A stretch of DNA of 60,719 nucleotides from an uncultured Mucispirillum sp. (GCA_944324495.1 CALUWN010000012.1:1-60719), one strand, 5' to 3'. Shown: positions 25,259-32,502, counted from the stretch's first letter. Notes: generated by a model from the letters alone, not told the origin. Program-made: numbers and translations.

Positions 25259-26667
25259 TATTGAGCTCCATTTAGAAGCAATGCTGGTGAAACAGAATTA
25301 GCTTTGTTAATACCTCTTTCCACAGCATTTGTAATATTTGTTAAACTGTCAGTTCCGCCAGGCATATTTATTGTGATATTATTATTTTGAGTATTATTAT
25401 TTTTACTATTGCCTTTTATATAATCGGAATATACAGGCATTGCTTTTGTATCTAATTTTTTTAATTCTAAATCAATAAATGGTAATTCATTTAATACATC
25501 TATTAATGGGTTTACAATAAATGCACCAAGGTTTGCTCCAATAGTTGCAATAACATCTTTTACATAATCAAAAGTTCCTACAAACACATTTTTTATAGCA
25601 TCAGCCATGTTATTTATTTTTTCTAAAAGTCCATCAAAAGAAAATCCAGATACTAAATCTTTTATCCAGGAAAAAGCTCCCTGTATCTTTTGTACAAACT
25701 CTTGTATTTTCTCATTTTCTAAAAATTTACCAAAAAGGCTTTCTTTACCATTAAAATACCCTACAATATCTTCAACTATTAAAAATAATATTGTTAATCC
25801 TGTGATTAACGCTAATAGTGGCAAATTAGCTTTTAAAAAGCTTTTAGAAAAAATAGTCATAACACTTTGCAAGTTTTTAATAGCATACCCAACAACACCA
25901 AAAGATGCAGCAAGCATAATAGTATATGTATCTAAGCTTCGCACCCACTCTACAGCTTTGCCAAGCTGCTTTACAAAATCAATTACTGGAGGCATAATAT
26001 CAACTGCAATACTTCTGCCTAAAGAGCTTAATGATTGTTTTAGTTTAGTCCATTCTACGCTAAACTTTTTTGCTTCAAGAGCTTGCTGGGCATTCATTGC
26101 ACCCATTGCCGCCTGCTCATTAAGTAATGCTTTTATGTTTGCTTTGCCTTGCTGTAATAATAAGATTGTGCTTTCATCAAGCCCTAATTGACTGCCCAGT
26201 GTAAACTGCTGGGCTTTTGTGAGATGCCCGAAATCATCAGCTAAACCCATTAAAAGCTGTTGAGCATTTTTAAGTGAGCCGTCCTGGTTATAAAGTTCTA
26301 CACCATAAAGAGCAGCAGTTTCTAATAACTGCCCCTGCCCCCATTCTGCTTGAGAAAGTCCTTGCTGTAATGCTTGAAGCGAACTTTTAGCACTATCAAC
26401 ATTACCACCAAACTGTTCTAACGCACCACCAAGGGCTGTTATATCTTGTTCTGCAATACCAGTTAGTGATGAAAAATTACTAATATCAGTGCCAGCATCT
26501 ATAAATTTTTTAAATGCAAGTCCAAGAGAGCCCGCACCAAGCATAATTCCCATTTGAGACACAAAACTTTTTAACTGGCTCCCCATATTTTTAAGCCCAG
26601 CAGTAAAATTATTATCTTTTACACCAACACCAATGGTATAGTTTTTTAATGTATCACCAAGAGCCAT
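25258..26667 (-). CDS. Tape measure protein
   Basis: About 469 residues. It sets tail length and sits inside the tube. The N-terminal region (GDTLKNYTIGVGVKDNNFTAGLKNMGSQLKSFV) is typical. A glycine-rich stretch, long helices and a hydrophobic block near 270-320 (MLAASFGVVGYAIKNLQSV, LLALITGLTILFLIVEDIVGYF) follow. The tail NITINMPGGTDSLTNITNAVERGINKA is a common tape measure ending. It is short, predicting a short tail. ATG 26667 has AAGGA upstream; a start at 26730 would add 21 residues without a site. Confidence 0.85.
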   Translation of the reverse strand: MALGDTLKNYTIGVGVKDNNFTAGLKNMGSQLKSFVSQMGIMLGAGSLGLAFKKFIDAGTDISNFSSLTGIAEQDITALGGALEQFGGNVDSAKSSLQALQQGLSQAEWGQGQLLETAALYGVELYNQDGSLKNAQQLLMGLADDFGHLTKAQQFTLGSQLGLDESTILLLQQGKANIKALLNEQAAMGAMNAQQALEAKKFSVEWTKLKQSLSSLGRSIAVDIMPPVIDFVKQLGKAVEWVRSLDTYTIMLAASFGVVGYAIKNLQSVMTIFSKSFLKANLPLLALITGLTILFLIVEDIVGYFNGKESLFGKFLENEKIQEFVQKIQGAFSWIKDLVSGFSFDGLLEKINNMADAIKNVFVGTFDYVKDVIATIGANLGAFIVNPLIDVLNELPFIDLELKKLDTKAMPVYSDYIKGNSKNNNTQNNNITINMPGGTDSLTNITNAVERGINKANSVSPALLLNGAQ

Positions 26668-26717
26668 TATACAATCCTTATATTTATTATAAGTCAAGTA
26701 TAATACAGATATATTAA

Positions 26718-26757
26718 GGATTACAGGCAATATAGATTATTAATTTTTATTATATAT
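26718..26757 (-). promoter_or_regulatory. Late-promoter candidate motif P1 (before the tape measure)
   Basis: On the minus strand it reads TATATAATAAAAATTAATAA, then TCTATATTGCCTGTAATCC. Three close relatives occur at 31721, 37841 and 44661, each upstream of a late gene cluster. In Mu the late promoters need the activator C; a Mor-type activator is encoded at 54833. Confidence 0.55.
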
Positions 26758-26769
26758 AGAGTGGATACA

Positions 26770-26855
26770 GGCTTTTAGGACAAAAGCCCTTTAGTAAATG
26801 CGGGAGCATTCACTGCGACCAAATGCCTAAACAAAAAAACACGGATGTTTTTTTG
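26770..26855 (+). repeat. Family E structured repeat
   Basis: A GGCTTTT/AAAAGCC hairpin with loop AGGAC, then CTTTAGTAAATGCGGGAGC, CACTGCGACCAAATGCC, and a hairpin of eight A/T pairs around CACGGATG. The loops match the copies at 24487, 30907 and 31778, whereas the stems differ. Confidence 0.65.
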
Positions 26856-26971
26856 TTATTGTTTAATAAGATGTAGAAATAATTTAAAAGTTGTGATATA
26901 AGAAAAGTGCAGTGTAAACTTAAGGCGGTAAAGCTCGCATCCTTTATTTTATAAGAAAGGGGGTGAGATAT

Positions 26972-27052
26972 GTGCTTATTGAAAGCTACACTACCTACTT
27001 TATGATATTTCTTGTAATATTTGTAGTAGTAGCAGTAATGAAGCATAAATAA
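26972..27052 (+). CDS. Putative type I toxin peptide (cassette 1)
   Basis: A 26-residue hydrophobic peptide starting at GTG: MLIESYTTYFMIFLVIFVVV then AVMKHK. One membrane helix is followed by a short basic tail, the pattern of holin-like/TxpA-Fst type toxins. A very strong AAGGGGGTGAG site lies 4 bases upstream. It runs against the surrounding late genes. A convergent antisense RNA is predicted at 27056-27138. The peptide resembles that of cassette 2 (MIYESW then a helix and IIIKR), supporting a real gene. A competing ATG at 26970 gives only 11 codons. It probably depolarises the membrane if not repressed; that is inference from family resemblance. Confidence 0.65.
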   Translation: MLIESYTTYFMIFLVIFVVVAVMKHK

Positions 27053-27055
27053 GCA

Positions 27056-27092
27056 TAAACCCGCCTGCATGTTGGAGATGGGCGGGTTTTTC
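27056..27092 (+). terminator. Terminator shared by toxin 1 and its antisense RNA
   Basis: The stem AACCCGCC/GGGCGGGTT has a long loop and is followed by T5 on the toxin strand and a weaker T-tract on the antisense strand. Confidence 0.7.
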
Positions 27093-27169
27093 GCTTAAAA
27101 CCATATATGCGAGCTTTTGCTCATAAGTTTACCTGCACTTAATATAAACTACTTTCATATAACATTCAA
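27056..27169 (-). ncRNA. Antisense RNA and its promoter (antitoxin 1)
   Basis: On the minus strand, TTGAAT (27164-27169) and TATATT (27141-27146) are spaced by exactly 17 bases. Transcription would begin near GTGCAG (27138) and run into the toxin terminator, giving an RNA of about 80 bases complementary to the toxin mRNA 3' region. The RNA would start GTGCAGGTAAACTTA, close to GTGCAGTGTAAACTTA at 26907 on the toxin strand, so inverted repeats bound the cassette. Cassette 2 has the same promoter pair and spacing. Confidence 0.6.
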
Positions 27170-27177
27170 GTAAAAAA

Positions 27178-27192
27178 TTAAAACGATTTTAA
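27178..27192. repeat. Palindrome TTAAAACGATTTTAA upstream of the antitoxin 1 promoter
   Basis: A member of the six-copy palindrome set of this prophage; it also contains the stop codon of the frameshifted chaperone frame. Confidence 0.6.
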
Positions 27193-27344
27193 CTTTTCAT
27201 GCTTTTTTGAAACTCTATATTGCTTAACGCTACTGTAATATACGTATAGACAGCACTTTCAAAACTCATATTTATTACTTTATCATAATCACCAAACCCG
27301 TTTAAAATAAGAGTAGTGACTATTGCATTACATGGGTAATTTAT
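27189..27344 (-). CDS. Second tail-assembly chaperone frame, reached by -1 frameshift
   Basis: A 51-codon frame without its own start, in the -1 frame relative to the chaperone gene ending at 27341. The upstream gene ends CAA AAA TAA; slipping back one base on AAA avoids the stop and continues KINYPCNAIVTTLILNGFGD and on to VALSNIEFQKSMKS. The whole product would be about 170 residues. Many long-tailed phages make G and GT-type chaperones this way, directly before the tape measure gene. The coding look of the extension supports it; the slippery site is not the ideal heptamer. Confidence 0.65.
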   Translation of the reverse strand: MNYPCNAIVTTLILNGFGDYDKVINMSFESAVYTYITVALSNIEFQKSMKS

Positions 27345-27700
27345 TTTTGAAGAGCTTGAGCTTGTAACTCCATAATTTTGCTTCTGGAAATGTTCAAGCT
27401 CCCTAAATAGGGGACTATATAGTTCTCAAACTCTTCTGCAATTTTTATACTCATAAATGGGTTATCAAATATAGCATCCAGCTCAGTTAAACTTTTAATA
27501 TGCTGCTCTACTCCTGTTTCTTGAATGATTAATACAAGATATTTAACTGCAATATTTACAAACTTATTAACAGCTGCTTCTTCCTGACGAGCCATACCAT
27601 CAGCAGTTGTTATGATTTTTAACCCATCTTCCATGGTAACTTTTTTAAAATAAGCTTGACGTGTAGTCTTGCCATCACTTAATTCAAATGTATGTTTCAT
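27341..27700 (-). CDS. Tail assembly chaperone
   Basis: A 119-residue protein between the tail tube and tape measure genes, the place of lambda G and Mu gp41-type chaperones that coat the tape measure during tail assembly. The start KHTFELSDGKTTRQAYFKKVTMEDGLK is typical for such proteins; the rest is helical. It ends at CAA AAA TAA, where a -1 slip would add 51 residues. A GGAG site precedes the ATG. Confidence 0.72.
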   Translation of the reverse strand: MKHTFELSDGKTTRQAYFKKVTMEDGLKIITTADGMARQEEAAVNKFVNIAVKYLVLIIQETGVEQHIKSLTELDAIFDNPFMSIKIAEEFENYIVPYLGSLNISRSKIMELQAQALQK

Positions 27701-27758
27701 TTTTTATCTCCAATATCCTATTATAAAAATCACGGGCGTGAACCTAAATTTTTTCTTT

Positions 27759-27886
27759 AAGGCTTAAAATTTTTTTTGCAGGACAAGGCGGCTTGGATTT
27801 TTACCGAAGCGAGTTTACATAAAGCGAAGGTAAATGAGCGAGGAAAAATCCAAACAACAAAGTCCTGCGGAAAAAGATTAAGCCGT
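27759..27886 (+). repeat. Family A structured repeat, copy 1
   Basis: Outer stem GGCTTAA and GCAGGAC against GTCCTGC and TTAAGCC; conserved GGCGGCTT; second stem TTGGATTTTT/AAAAATCCAA; terminal hairpin GAGTTTAC/GTAAATGA; then AACAAAG. It lies between the tail tube and chaperone genes. Eight copies lie between 27.7 and 48.9 kb. Confidence 0.75.
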
Positions 27887-28336
27887 TGGTCCGGTGGTAG
27901 TGAAAGTGCCAAACTTGAAGCTATACTGCTTATTTCCAAGCCTGTCTTGCTGCACTTTCATACCAAGCTCACCATTATTTATAATACCATCCGAGTAAGT
28001 ATCAACTTGCCCAGTGTGTGCATGGGTAACAACTACTGTCACTTGGAAAGGTTCTGGACCAACACCCACATAGCTTTGCTGTGCAGCAACAGCCGCATCT
28101 AAAATAACAGCAATAGGGCTGGCAGGAGCAATAGTTAATGTTCTTTCTATAATTGCATTTTTTGTCCAAGCGTAGGTATGACCATCAGGTGTTTTTACCA
28201 TATCAGCAGTTTCTACCGCATCACCAGTCCATACATCACTGCCATCTGCGAAATGGTCAACTGTGCCTGCTGGATACAGTGGCAAGATAGATATTGCTAT
28301 TGTTACAGCATTAGTTCCTATAAAATTTGATGACAT
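27878..28336 (-). CDS. Tail tube protein (DUF3277-like)
   Basis: A 152-residue structural protein following the sheath gene, as expected for the contractile tail tube. Beta-rich stretches include DVWTGDAVETADMVKTPDGHTYAWTKNAIIERTLTIAPASP and the C-terminal GELGMKVQQDRLGNKQYSFKFGTF. The pattern resembles DUF3277-type tube subunits. The stop lies inside the 3' edge of a family A repeat. A strong AGGAG precedes the ATG, and the palindrome TTAAAATCATTTTAA (28353-28367) lies just upstream. Confidence 0.75.
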   Translation of the reverse strand: MSSNFIGTNAVTIAISILPLYPAGTVDHFADGSDVWTGDAVETADMVKTPDGHTYAWTKNAIIERTLTIAPASPIAVILDAAVAAQQSYVGVGPEPFQVTVVVTHAHTGQVDTYSDGIINNGELGMKVQQDRLGNKQYSFKFGTFTTTGPTA

Positions 28337-28352
28337 ATATTTCTCCTTATTT

Positions 28353-28367
28353 TTAAAATCATTTTAA
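28353..28367. repeat. Palindrome TTAAAATCATTTTAA upstream of the tail tube gene
   Basis: A near-perfect member of the prophage-wide 15-bp palindrome set, 17 bases from the tube start codon. Confidence 0.5.
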
Positions 28368-28384
28368 ATTTTATATTCCTTTAT

Positions 28385-28505
28385 TAATACCTATTATAAA
28401 ATCACTGGGCTTTGCCCATGATTTTATCCCTATGAAATTTTTACTCAGGTGATGAGTAAAAATTTTGCATTAGGGGGAAGGTGGAAAGGGGGAAAATTCC
28501 CCCTT
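28385..28505 (+). repeat. Family D structured repeat, copy 1
   Basis: TAATACCTATTATAAAATC opens stem 1 (AAAATC/GATTTT), then ATCCCTATGAAA, stem 2 (AAATTTTTACTC/GAGTAAAAATTT), then GCATTAGGGGGAAGGTGG and a GGGGGAA/TTCCCCC hairpin. Copies with the same joints and different stems occur at 31167 and 43995. Confidence 0.7.
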
Positions 28506-28515
28506 CCAGTTATGT

Positions 28516-30378
28516 TTATATTACAATATTTTGAATTACTAACCTGTTCAGTGGCACATTTTTAGTATAAATAAACTGCACTCTCATCTGTTCGTTAGCA
28601 ATATCATCAGCAGTTAGTGGCAGCACATTTATATAATACCCATTACTTTCTATTAAGTTTACTGCATTAGCATTGCCTGTAATAGATACTATTTTAGCTT
28701 TTTCTGATGCTAATAATCCATCTGTTCCAACTGTTACAATAATATCTGATGATTTAGCTAAAGCTATTATCTCTTGTAAACTTGCTAAAATTAGTGATTT
28801 ACCTTTGCCACCACGAAGAGCAATAAACCCTTGAGAAATCATAAGATTAGCACCAGCAATTTCCATTTTTGCTTTTATCCATGAATTGCCAATATAGTTT
28901 GCTATATTATTAAAGTTAGTTCCAAAAATCTTACCTTCACCAAAAAGTGGCTGACTTTGACCATACCCACCCATTATATAACAGCAGTTAGCTCGATTTG
29001 CATTAATGCCATCTAGCTCCTCACTTGTGCCAATAGAATCATCTAAAAATTCAGGTGTTTCTATAAAATTAAAGTTTGTCATACCATTAGGTACTGAAAA
29101 ATCAACAGAAGCAATAGCTGCTTGCATAAATGCTAACATATTAATATTGCTGCCGTAGATTAAAATAAATCCATCGTTACCAAAAAGGCTTTCATATACA
29201 ATCTGATTTGTTGATTTTAACCTGGCATCATCACTTAAAACTATAAAAGCATATCTGCCACTACTGGCGTTAACCCATGTAGCTATTTGCTCATAATCAC
29301 TTGTATCTATTTTATTAATAGATGCAATAGAAACATAATCACCATTGATAAGCCCAATATTGTTTAGCATTTCAGTTAAATTTTCACCATTTGTGCCTTT
29401 TGTAATATATCCGCCGTCTGTTTCTGCAAGCCCTAATACAGAAGCCATATTGCCTGTGGCAAAATCAATAGTTTGTGATGCAGAGGCTATCGCACCTTGA
29501 ATTATAAAACCTTTAGTTTGTGTAGAATATGTGCAGCTACCCAAATCTCTTACTGGCACTTCTGGTGAACCAGTTTGGGTTGTAACATTATCTAATCCAA
29601 GTTTTACTTGAATATCTGATTCTGATATAAATATTTTTTCAGGTATTGTATTAGAGGCTGATGAATAATTTATCTGGCTTAATTTAAAAACACCGCCATC
29701 ATTACTCCAAACAAGGTTAGCATCACTTAATTCTTTAGTGTTTAATTTTGTTACAATTTCATCTACGCCATCAGATGTATCTAGTGTTATGCTTGAAGTG
29801 TATGTAAATATTGCTTCACTTTGATTATCCTGTATAACAAATTCTGATGCATCAATAGTAGCAGATGCTGTAATCGGCAGTGCAGGTGTTGTACCTTCAA
29901 GACTATATGGCACTGCATCTATTTTTGGCTGTTTTAAATTATCATTAATAATATTTGCAGCATCTGTAAATGATGATATATTTTCTAAATCAATATTAAA
30001 ATCATAACTATCACCATTTATGTTTAATGCTAATGAGCCTTGCTGCTTAATCTCATCAAGCATTGCAATAGCAGCACCAACAAGTGCTGCTTTTTGTGCT
30101 TCTGGATAACTGTTATAAAATGTTAGCTTTTGTGCCTTTGTTGCATTTTTTGAAGTATATCCAAAAAATTCTGTTGCATAGCTGTATTCTTGGCTTACAA
30201 CTCCATATGATTTTGCAACAGCTTCTAAACTTCCAGCTTCTACTGTTGCAGGCATTGGTATAAGTGGGGTAGTGATAGCTAATGCATTAAGTCTGTTAAA
30301 TGTAAATGTATCACTAACACCAGAAGTTGTAATATTAATAAACTTTGAAAAGGGTATTACTGTGTTCGGTTTAGCCAT
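28516..30378 (-). CDS. Contractile tail sheath protein (DUF3383-like)
   Basis: A 620-residue sheath subunit. The N-terminal domain (SKFINITTSGVSDTFTFNRLNALAIT) and SYGVVSQEYSYATEFFGYT suit DUF3383-type sheaths. The middle is a beta-rich insertion with repeated Asp-Thr segments (TSSITLDTSDGVDEIVTKLNTKEL). The C-terminal region has NANRANCCYIMGGYG, a LMISQGFIALRGGKGKS stretch and ends in short beta strands (MRVQFIYTKNVPLNRLVIQN). It is longer than the Mu sheath (about 495 residues). AGGAG precedes the ATG; the neck-type gene is upstream and the tube gene downstream. Confidence 0.8.
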   Translation of the reverse strand: MAKPNTVIPFSKFINITTSGVSDTFTFNRLNALAITTPLIPMPATVEAGSLEAVAKSYGVVSQEYSYATEFFGYTSKNATKAQKLTFYNSYPEAQKAALVGAAIAMLDEIKQQGSLALNINGDSYDFNIDLENISSFTDAANIINDNLKQPKIDAVPYSLEGTTPALPITASATIDASEFVIQDNQSEAIFTYTSSITLDTSDGVDEIVTKLNTKELSDANLVWSNDGGVFKLSQINYSSASNTIPEKIFISESDIQVKLGLDNVTTQTGSPEVPVRDLGSCTYSTQTKGFIIQGAIASASQTIDFATGNMASVLGLAETDGGYITKGTNGENLTEMLNNIGLINGDYVSIASINKIDTSDYEQIATWVNASSGRYAFIVLSDDARLKSTNQIVYESLFGNDGFILIYGSNINMLAFMQAAIASVDFSVPNGMTNFNFIETPEFLDDSIGTSEELDGINANRANCCYIMGGYGQSQPLFGEGKIFGTNFNNIANYIGNSWIKAKMEIAGANLMISQGFIALRGGKGKSLILASLQEIIALAKSSDIIVTVGTDGLLASEKAKIVSITGNANAVNLIESNGYYINVLPLTADDIANEQMRVQFIYTKNVPLNRLVIQNIVI

Positions 30379-30393
30379 ATATATCTCCTTATT

Positions 30394-31152
30394 TTAATTT
30401 GTTTTTAAAAATCTATCTACAAAAGTTGTATATGCGGGGTTAGTTTTTAATATGCCTACTTCATTAACTTCAACCACTACTTTTTTTAAAACAGTATCGC
30501 TTAATTCAACTTTGCTCATTTTTGTAATAAATATCTCAAACTGTGCAATCTGCACCCATTTTTTGTATGTATTAAAATCTGCTTGAAAAGTTATATCAGA
30601 CCATATAGGCATAAGTTCATATTTATAATTATTAAAAAATAAATCTCTTGCTTGTGAGCTTTTTAAATATGTTTGCAGTGTTTCAGCTATATCAAAAGCA
30701 GACATATTATCAGTGTTCCATTCTATAGTTTTATAAATATCTACTTCAAAACACACTTCAGTTACTGCATCAATAAGCACTGTAAGGGGACTTCCAAAGC
30801 CAGCCCCCTTTCCATCTTCCCCCGCTTTTAATGTTGTTGCTCCAAATTTGTGTGAAAATTCTCCGCAACACAAATCATCTTGATTTAGTAACCGCTCGCC
30901 AGCTAAAGCACAGGATGTGCTGTCGCTTGCGTAAGGGTTGAGGGGTTTCCCCGAAAACCCGTTTTTTACTAAATCCACGGATGGATTTAGTAATCTTTCT
31001 CCTGATAATGTTAAGTTTTTTATTTTTTTGGGTGCAAATGTTACCACGCCACCATCTACATCTGCTTCTATATCTTGGTATGGATATAATGCTTTAAACG
31101 GCTGCACAATATCACTGACAATATTGTATATTGATGCAATCATTTCTTTCAT
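30394..31152 (-). CDS. Neck/tail terminator-like protein with an in-frame repeat insertion
   Basis: A 252-residue protein upstream of the sheath gene, matching LIC12616-type neck proteins by position. The conserved part runs from AVTEVCFEVDIYKTIEWNTD to KVVVEVNEVGILKTNP. Near residues 48-85 a family E repeat is inserted in frame (DNA 30907-30991). Around it, gene-like phrases recur: LSGERLLNPSVDL before and LAGERLLNQDD after. The inserted segment has low-complexity wording (NGFSGKPLNPYASDSTSC) and probably forms a surface loop. AGGAG lies 5 bases before the ATG. Confidence 0.65.
   Translation of the reverse strand: MKEMIASIYNIVSDIVQPFKALYPYQDIEADVDGGVVTFAPKKIKNLTLSGERLLNPSVDLVKNGFSGKPLNPYASDSTSCALAGERLLNQDDLCCGEFSHKFGATTLKAGEDGKGAGFGSPLTVLIDAVTEVCFEVDIYKTIEWNTDNMSAFDIAETLQTYLKSSQARDLFFNNYKYELMPIWSDITFQADFNTYKKWVQIAQFEIFITKMSKVELSDTVLKKVVVEVNEVGILKTNPAYTTFVDRFLKTN
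30907..30991 (+). repeat. Family E repeat inserted in frame in the neck gene
   Basis: AGCAC/GTGCT hairpin, GTAAGGGTTGAGGGG pairing with CCCC and AACCC, then ACTAAATC-CACGGATG-GATTTAGT. About 27 bases of gene sequence (GATTTAGTAA plus related bases) occur on both sides, at 30884 and 30983. Confidence 0.7.
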
Positions 31153-31166
31153 AAAGGCTCCTTCAT

Positions 31167-31290
31167 TAATACTTATTATAAAAACTATCCGATTTACTCG
31201 GGAGTTTTTTATCCCTATGAAATTTTATTGTGGCGAACAATAAAATTTTGCATTAGGGGGTAGGTGGAAGGGGCGACCTGTCCCCCTTCC
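31167..31290 (+). repeat. Family D structured repeat, copy 2
   Basis: It has the same joints as the copy at 28385 (TATCCCTATGAAA; GCATTAGGGGGTAGGTGG), but stem 2 is AAATTTTATTG/CAATAAAATTT and the last hairpin is AAGGGG-type. Its 3' part supplies the last codons of the gene at 31253. Confidence 0.7.
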
Positions 31291-31660
31291 AGACATTTTT
31301 TATTCCATATACTTTTATCCATGAATTATTTTGCCACTCTATTTTGCCATAAATAGAATATTCTTTATTGTCCCAAATAATTATAGAGTTTGAAGCACTT
31401 TGATTTTTAAAAAAATCAACTATTTCTGCTTTATCCCCCATAATGTAAAATTTTAAAAGGGTAGATGATTTTTCTAACGTCTGAAACGCTTCCAGCTCTT
31501 TTATTGTTAGTGGTTGAGCATGGACTCTTGCTTGAATATCTATTATATTATAATTTGCTATACCATCATTAATAACTGAAACTTTATTATAGATTGTTGT
31601 TGTAACAGTTTTTTGAATACCAGACACCGCAGAAAGAGCGGCATTTAATACATTTATCAC
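31253..31660 (-). CDS. Phage head-tail connector region protein
   Basis: A 135-residue protein between the tail completion gene and the neck gene. Pattern: MINVLNAALSAVSGIQKTVTT, then ADIVDFFK-like KAEIVDFFKNQSASNSIIIWDNKEYSIYGKIEWQNNSWIKVYGI, a small beta barrel compatible with a connector or collar protein. The final residues (WKGDRSPLPPTP) are encoded by a family D repeat, so the natural C-terminus was replaced. It starts at GTG with GGAG 8 bases upstream. Exact function is not recognised. Confidence 0.6.
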   Translation of the reverse strand: MINVLNAALSAVSGIQKTVTTTIYNKVSVINDGIANYNIIDIQARVHAQPLTIKELEAFQTLEKSSTLLKFYIMGDKAEIVDFFKNQSASNSIIIWDNKEYSIYGKIEWQNNSWIKVYGIKNVWKGDRSPLPPTP

Positions 31661-31720
31661 AATCTTATCTCCACAATACGTATTATTATGATAAAATTGT
31701 ATTAAGTTTTAATAGATATA

Positions 31721-31756
31721 TACAGCTAAGATATATTATTAATATTTATTATATAG
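31721..31756 (-). promoter_or_regulatory. Late-promoter candidate motif P2
   Basis: On the minus strand TATATAATAAATATTAATAA is followed by TATATCTTAGCTGTATATA. It lies 61 bases upstream of the GTG start at 31660 and shares about 30 positions with P3 and P4. Confidence 0.55.
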
Positions 31757-31777
31757 TGAAGTATTATTTTAGATAAA

Positions 31778-31867
31778 TTTTTAGGATAAAAACTCTTTAG
31801 TAAGTGCGGGAGTATTTACTACGACCAAACGCTAAATAAAAAATACACGGATGTATTTTTTATTATT
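31778..31867 (+). repeat. Family E structured repeat
   Basis: TTTTTAGGATAAAAA hairpin, CTTTAGTAAGTGCGGGAG, ATTTACTACGACCAAACGC, then a long A/T hairpin around CACGGATG. It is closest to the copy at 26770. Confidence 0.65.
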
Positions 31868-32318
31868 ATTTTGGAGTTCTTAATTTCCATTCCACTTTTG
31901 AACGCATATCACCTGTATCAATAAGCGGATTTGATGAGCCTTTTTTCGCTATTGTATATGGTGAGTTTGGTGGTTCTTTTAAATTAGTTATTTCTTTTTG
32001 AATAAATCCAACAAAAAGTTCACCAGCTTTTGATAATGCCTGCTGTTCATCCATGCCACCAACAATACTTTGGACTGTAATATTTATTATTTTATTTGCT
32101 GCTTTTTTTGCTGCTGGTATCATGAAAGGGCGTTCTGGAACACCAATTCCTTTGTCATTCTTTTTCGCAACTTCTGTAACATCTTTACCATTAGGGTAAG
32201 TATGTGTACCTTTAAAAAAACCCACATCTACAGTGCCAAACTGTAATTTCAGCTTTTCAAGCACTGCCGTCAATAAATCATTTTTATTTACTTTTGGAAT
32301 GTTTGCATTTATGTCCAT
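31866..32318 (-). CDS. HK97 gp10/virion morphogenesis-like tail completion protein
   Basis: A 150-residue protein with VGFFKGTHTYPNGKDVTEVAKKNDKGIGVPERPFMIPAAKKAANK at about residues 32-75, the hallmark of gp10-like/virion morphogenesis proteins (a PxRPFM-type motif). The end NSPYTIAKKGSSNPLIDTGDMRSKVEWKL is also typical. It closes the tail tube to the head. The start codon lies 19 bases before the toxin 2 promoter on the other strand. Confidence 0.82.
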   Translation of the reverse strand: MDINANIPKVNKNDLLTAVLEKLKLQFGTVDVGFFKGTHTYPNGKDVTEVAKKNDKGIGVPERPFMIPAAKKAANKIINITVQSIVGGMDEQQALSKAGELFVGFIQKEITNLKEPPNSPYTIAKKGSSNPLIDTGDMRSKVEWKLRTPK

Positions 32319-32336
32319 GATACCACCATTTTTTAT

Positions 32337-32365
32337 TTGAATAATTATAAAAAGTTTGATATATT
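32337..32365 (+). promoter_or_regulatory. Promoter of toxin cassette 2
   Basis: TTGAAT (32337-32342) and TATATT (32360-32365) have a 17-base spacer. The sequence then reads GGTGCAGTTGGG, which recurs inverted at the antisense start. Confidence 0.65.
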
Positions 32366-32417
32366 AACGGTGCAGTTGGGAATAGGTGGTTGCCTACTTT
32401 TTTAGGAGGCAGGCTTT

Positions 32418-32495
32418 ATGATATATGAAAGCTGGGTGTCAATCATTGCTCTAACTTTCATAATTGCCTTTGCTTTAATTATTATAAAGCGATAG
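32418..32495 (+). CDS. Putative type I toxin peptide (cassette 2)
   Basis: A 25-residue peptide MIYESWVSIIALTFIIAFAL then IIIKR: one hydrophobic helix with a basic C-terminus, in the style of Hol-Tox/TxpA-type membrane toxins. AGGAGG lies 8 bases upstream. The gene runs opposite to the late operon between the tail completion gene and a DUF4054-like gene. Both strands carry a TTGAAT-N17-TATATT promoter facing inward, and a hairpin lies between them. The relation to cassette 1 (ES after the start, then helix, then basic tail) supports a shared origin. Confidence 0.7.
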   Translation: MIYESWVSIIALTFIIAFALIIIKR

Positions 32496-32502
32496 CGTTC
32501 AT

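Noticed and set aside
25607-26191. 194-codon plus-strand frame inside the tape measure gene
   Set aside because: It is antisense to a well-supported tape measure gene, with no binding site and shadow-like composition.
26810-27070. 86-codon minus-strand frame across toxin cassette 1
   Set aside because: It has no binding site and is explained by the toxin, antisense RNA and family E repeat on this stretch.
27776-28102. 108-codon plus-strand frame over repeat A1 and the tail tube gene
   Set aside because: Its first half is a structured repeat and its second half is antisense to the tube gene.
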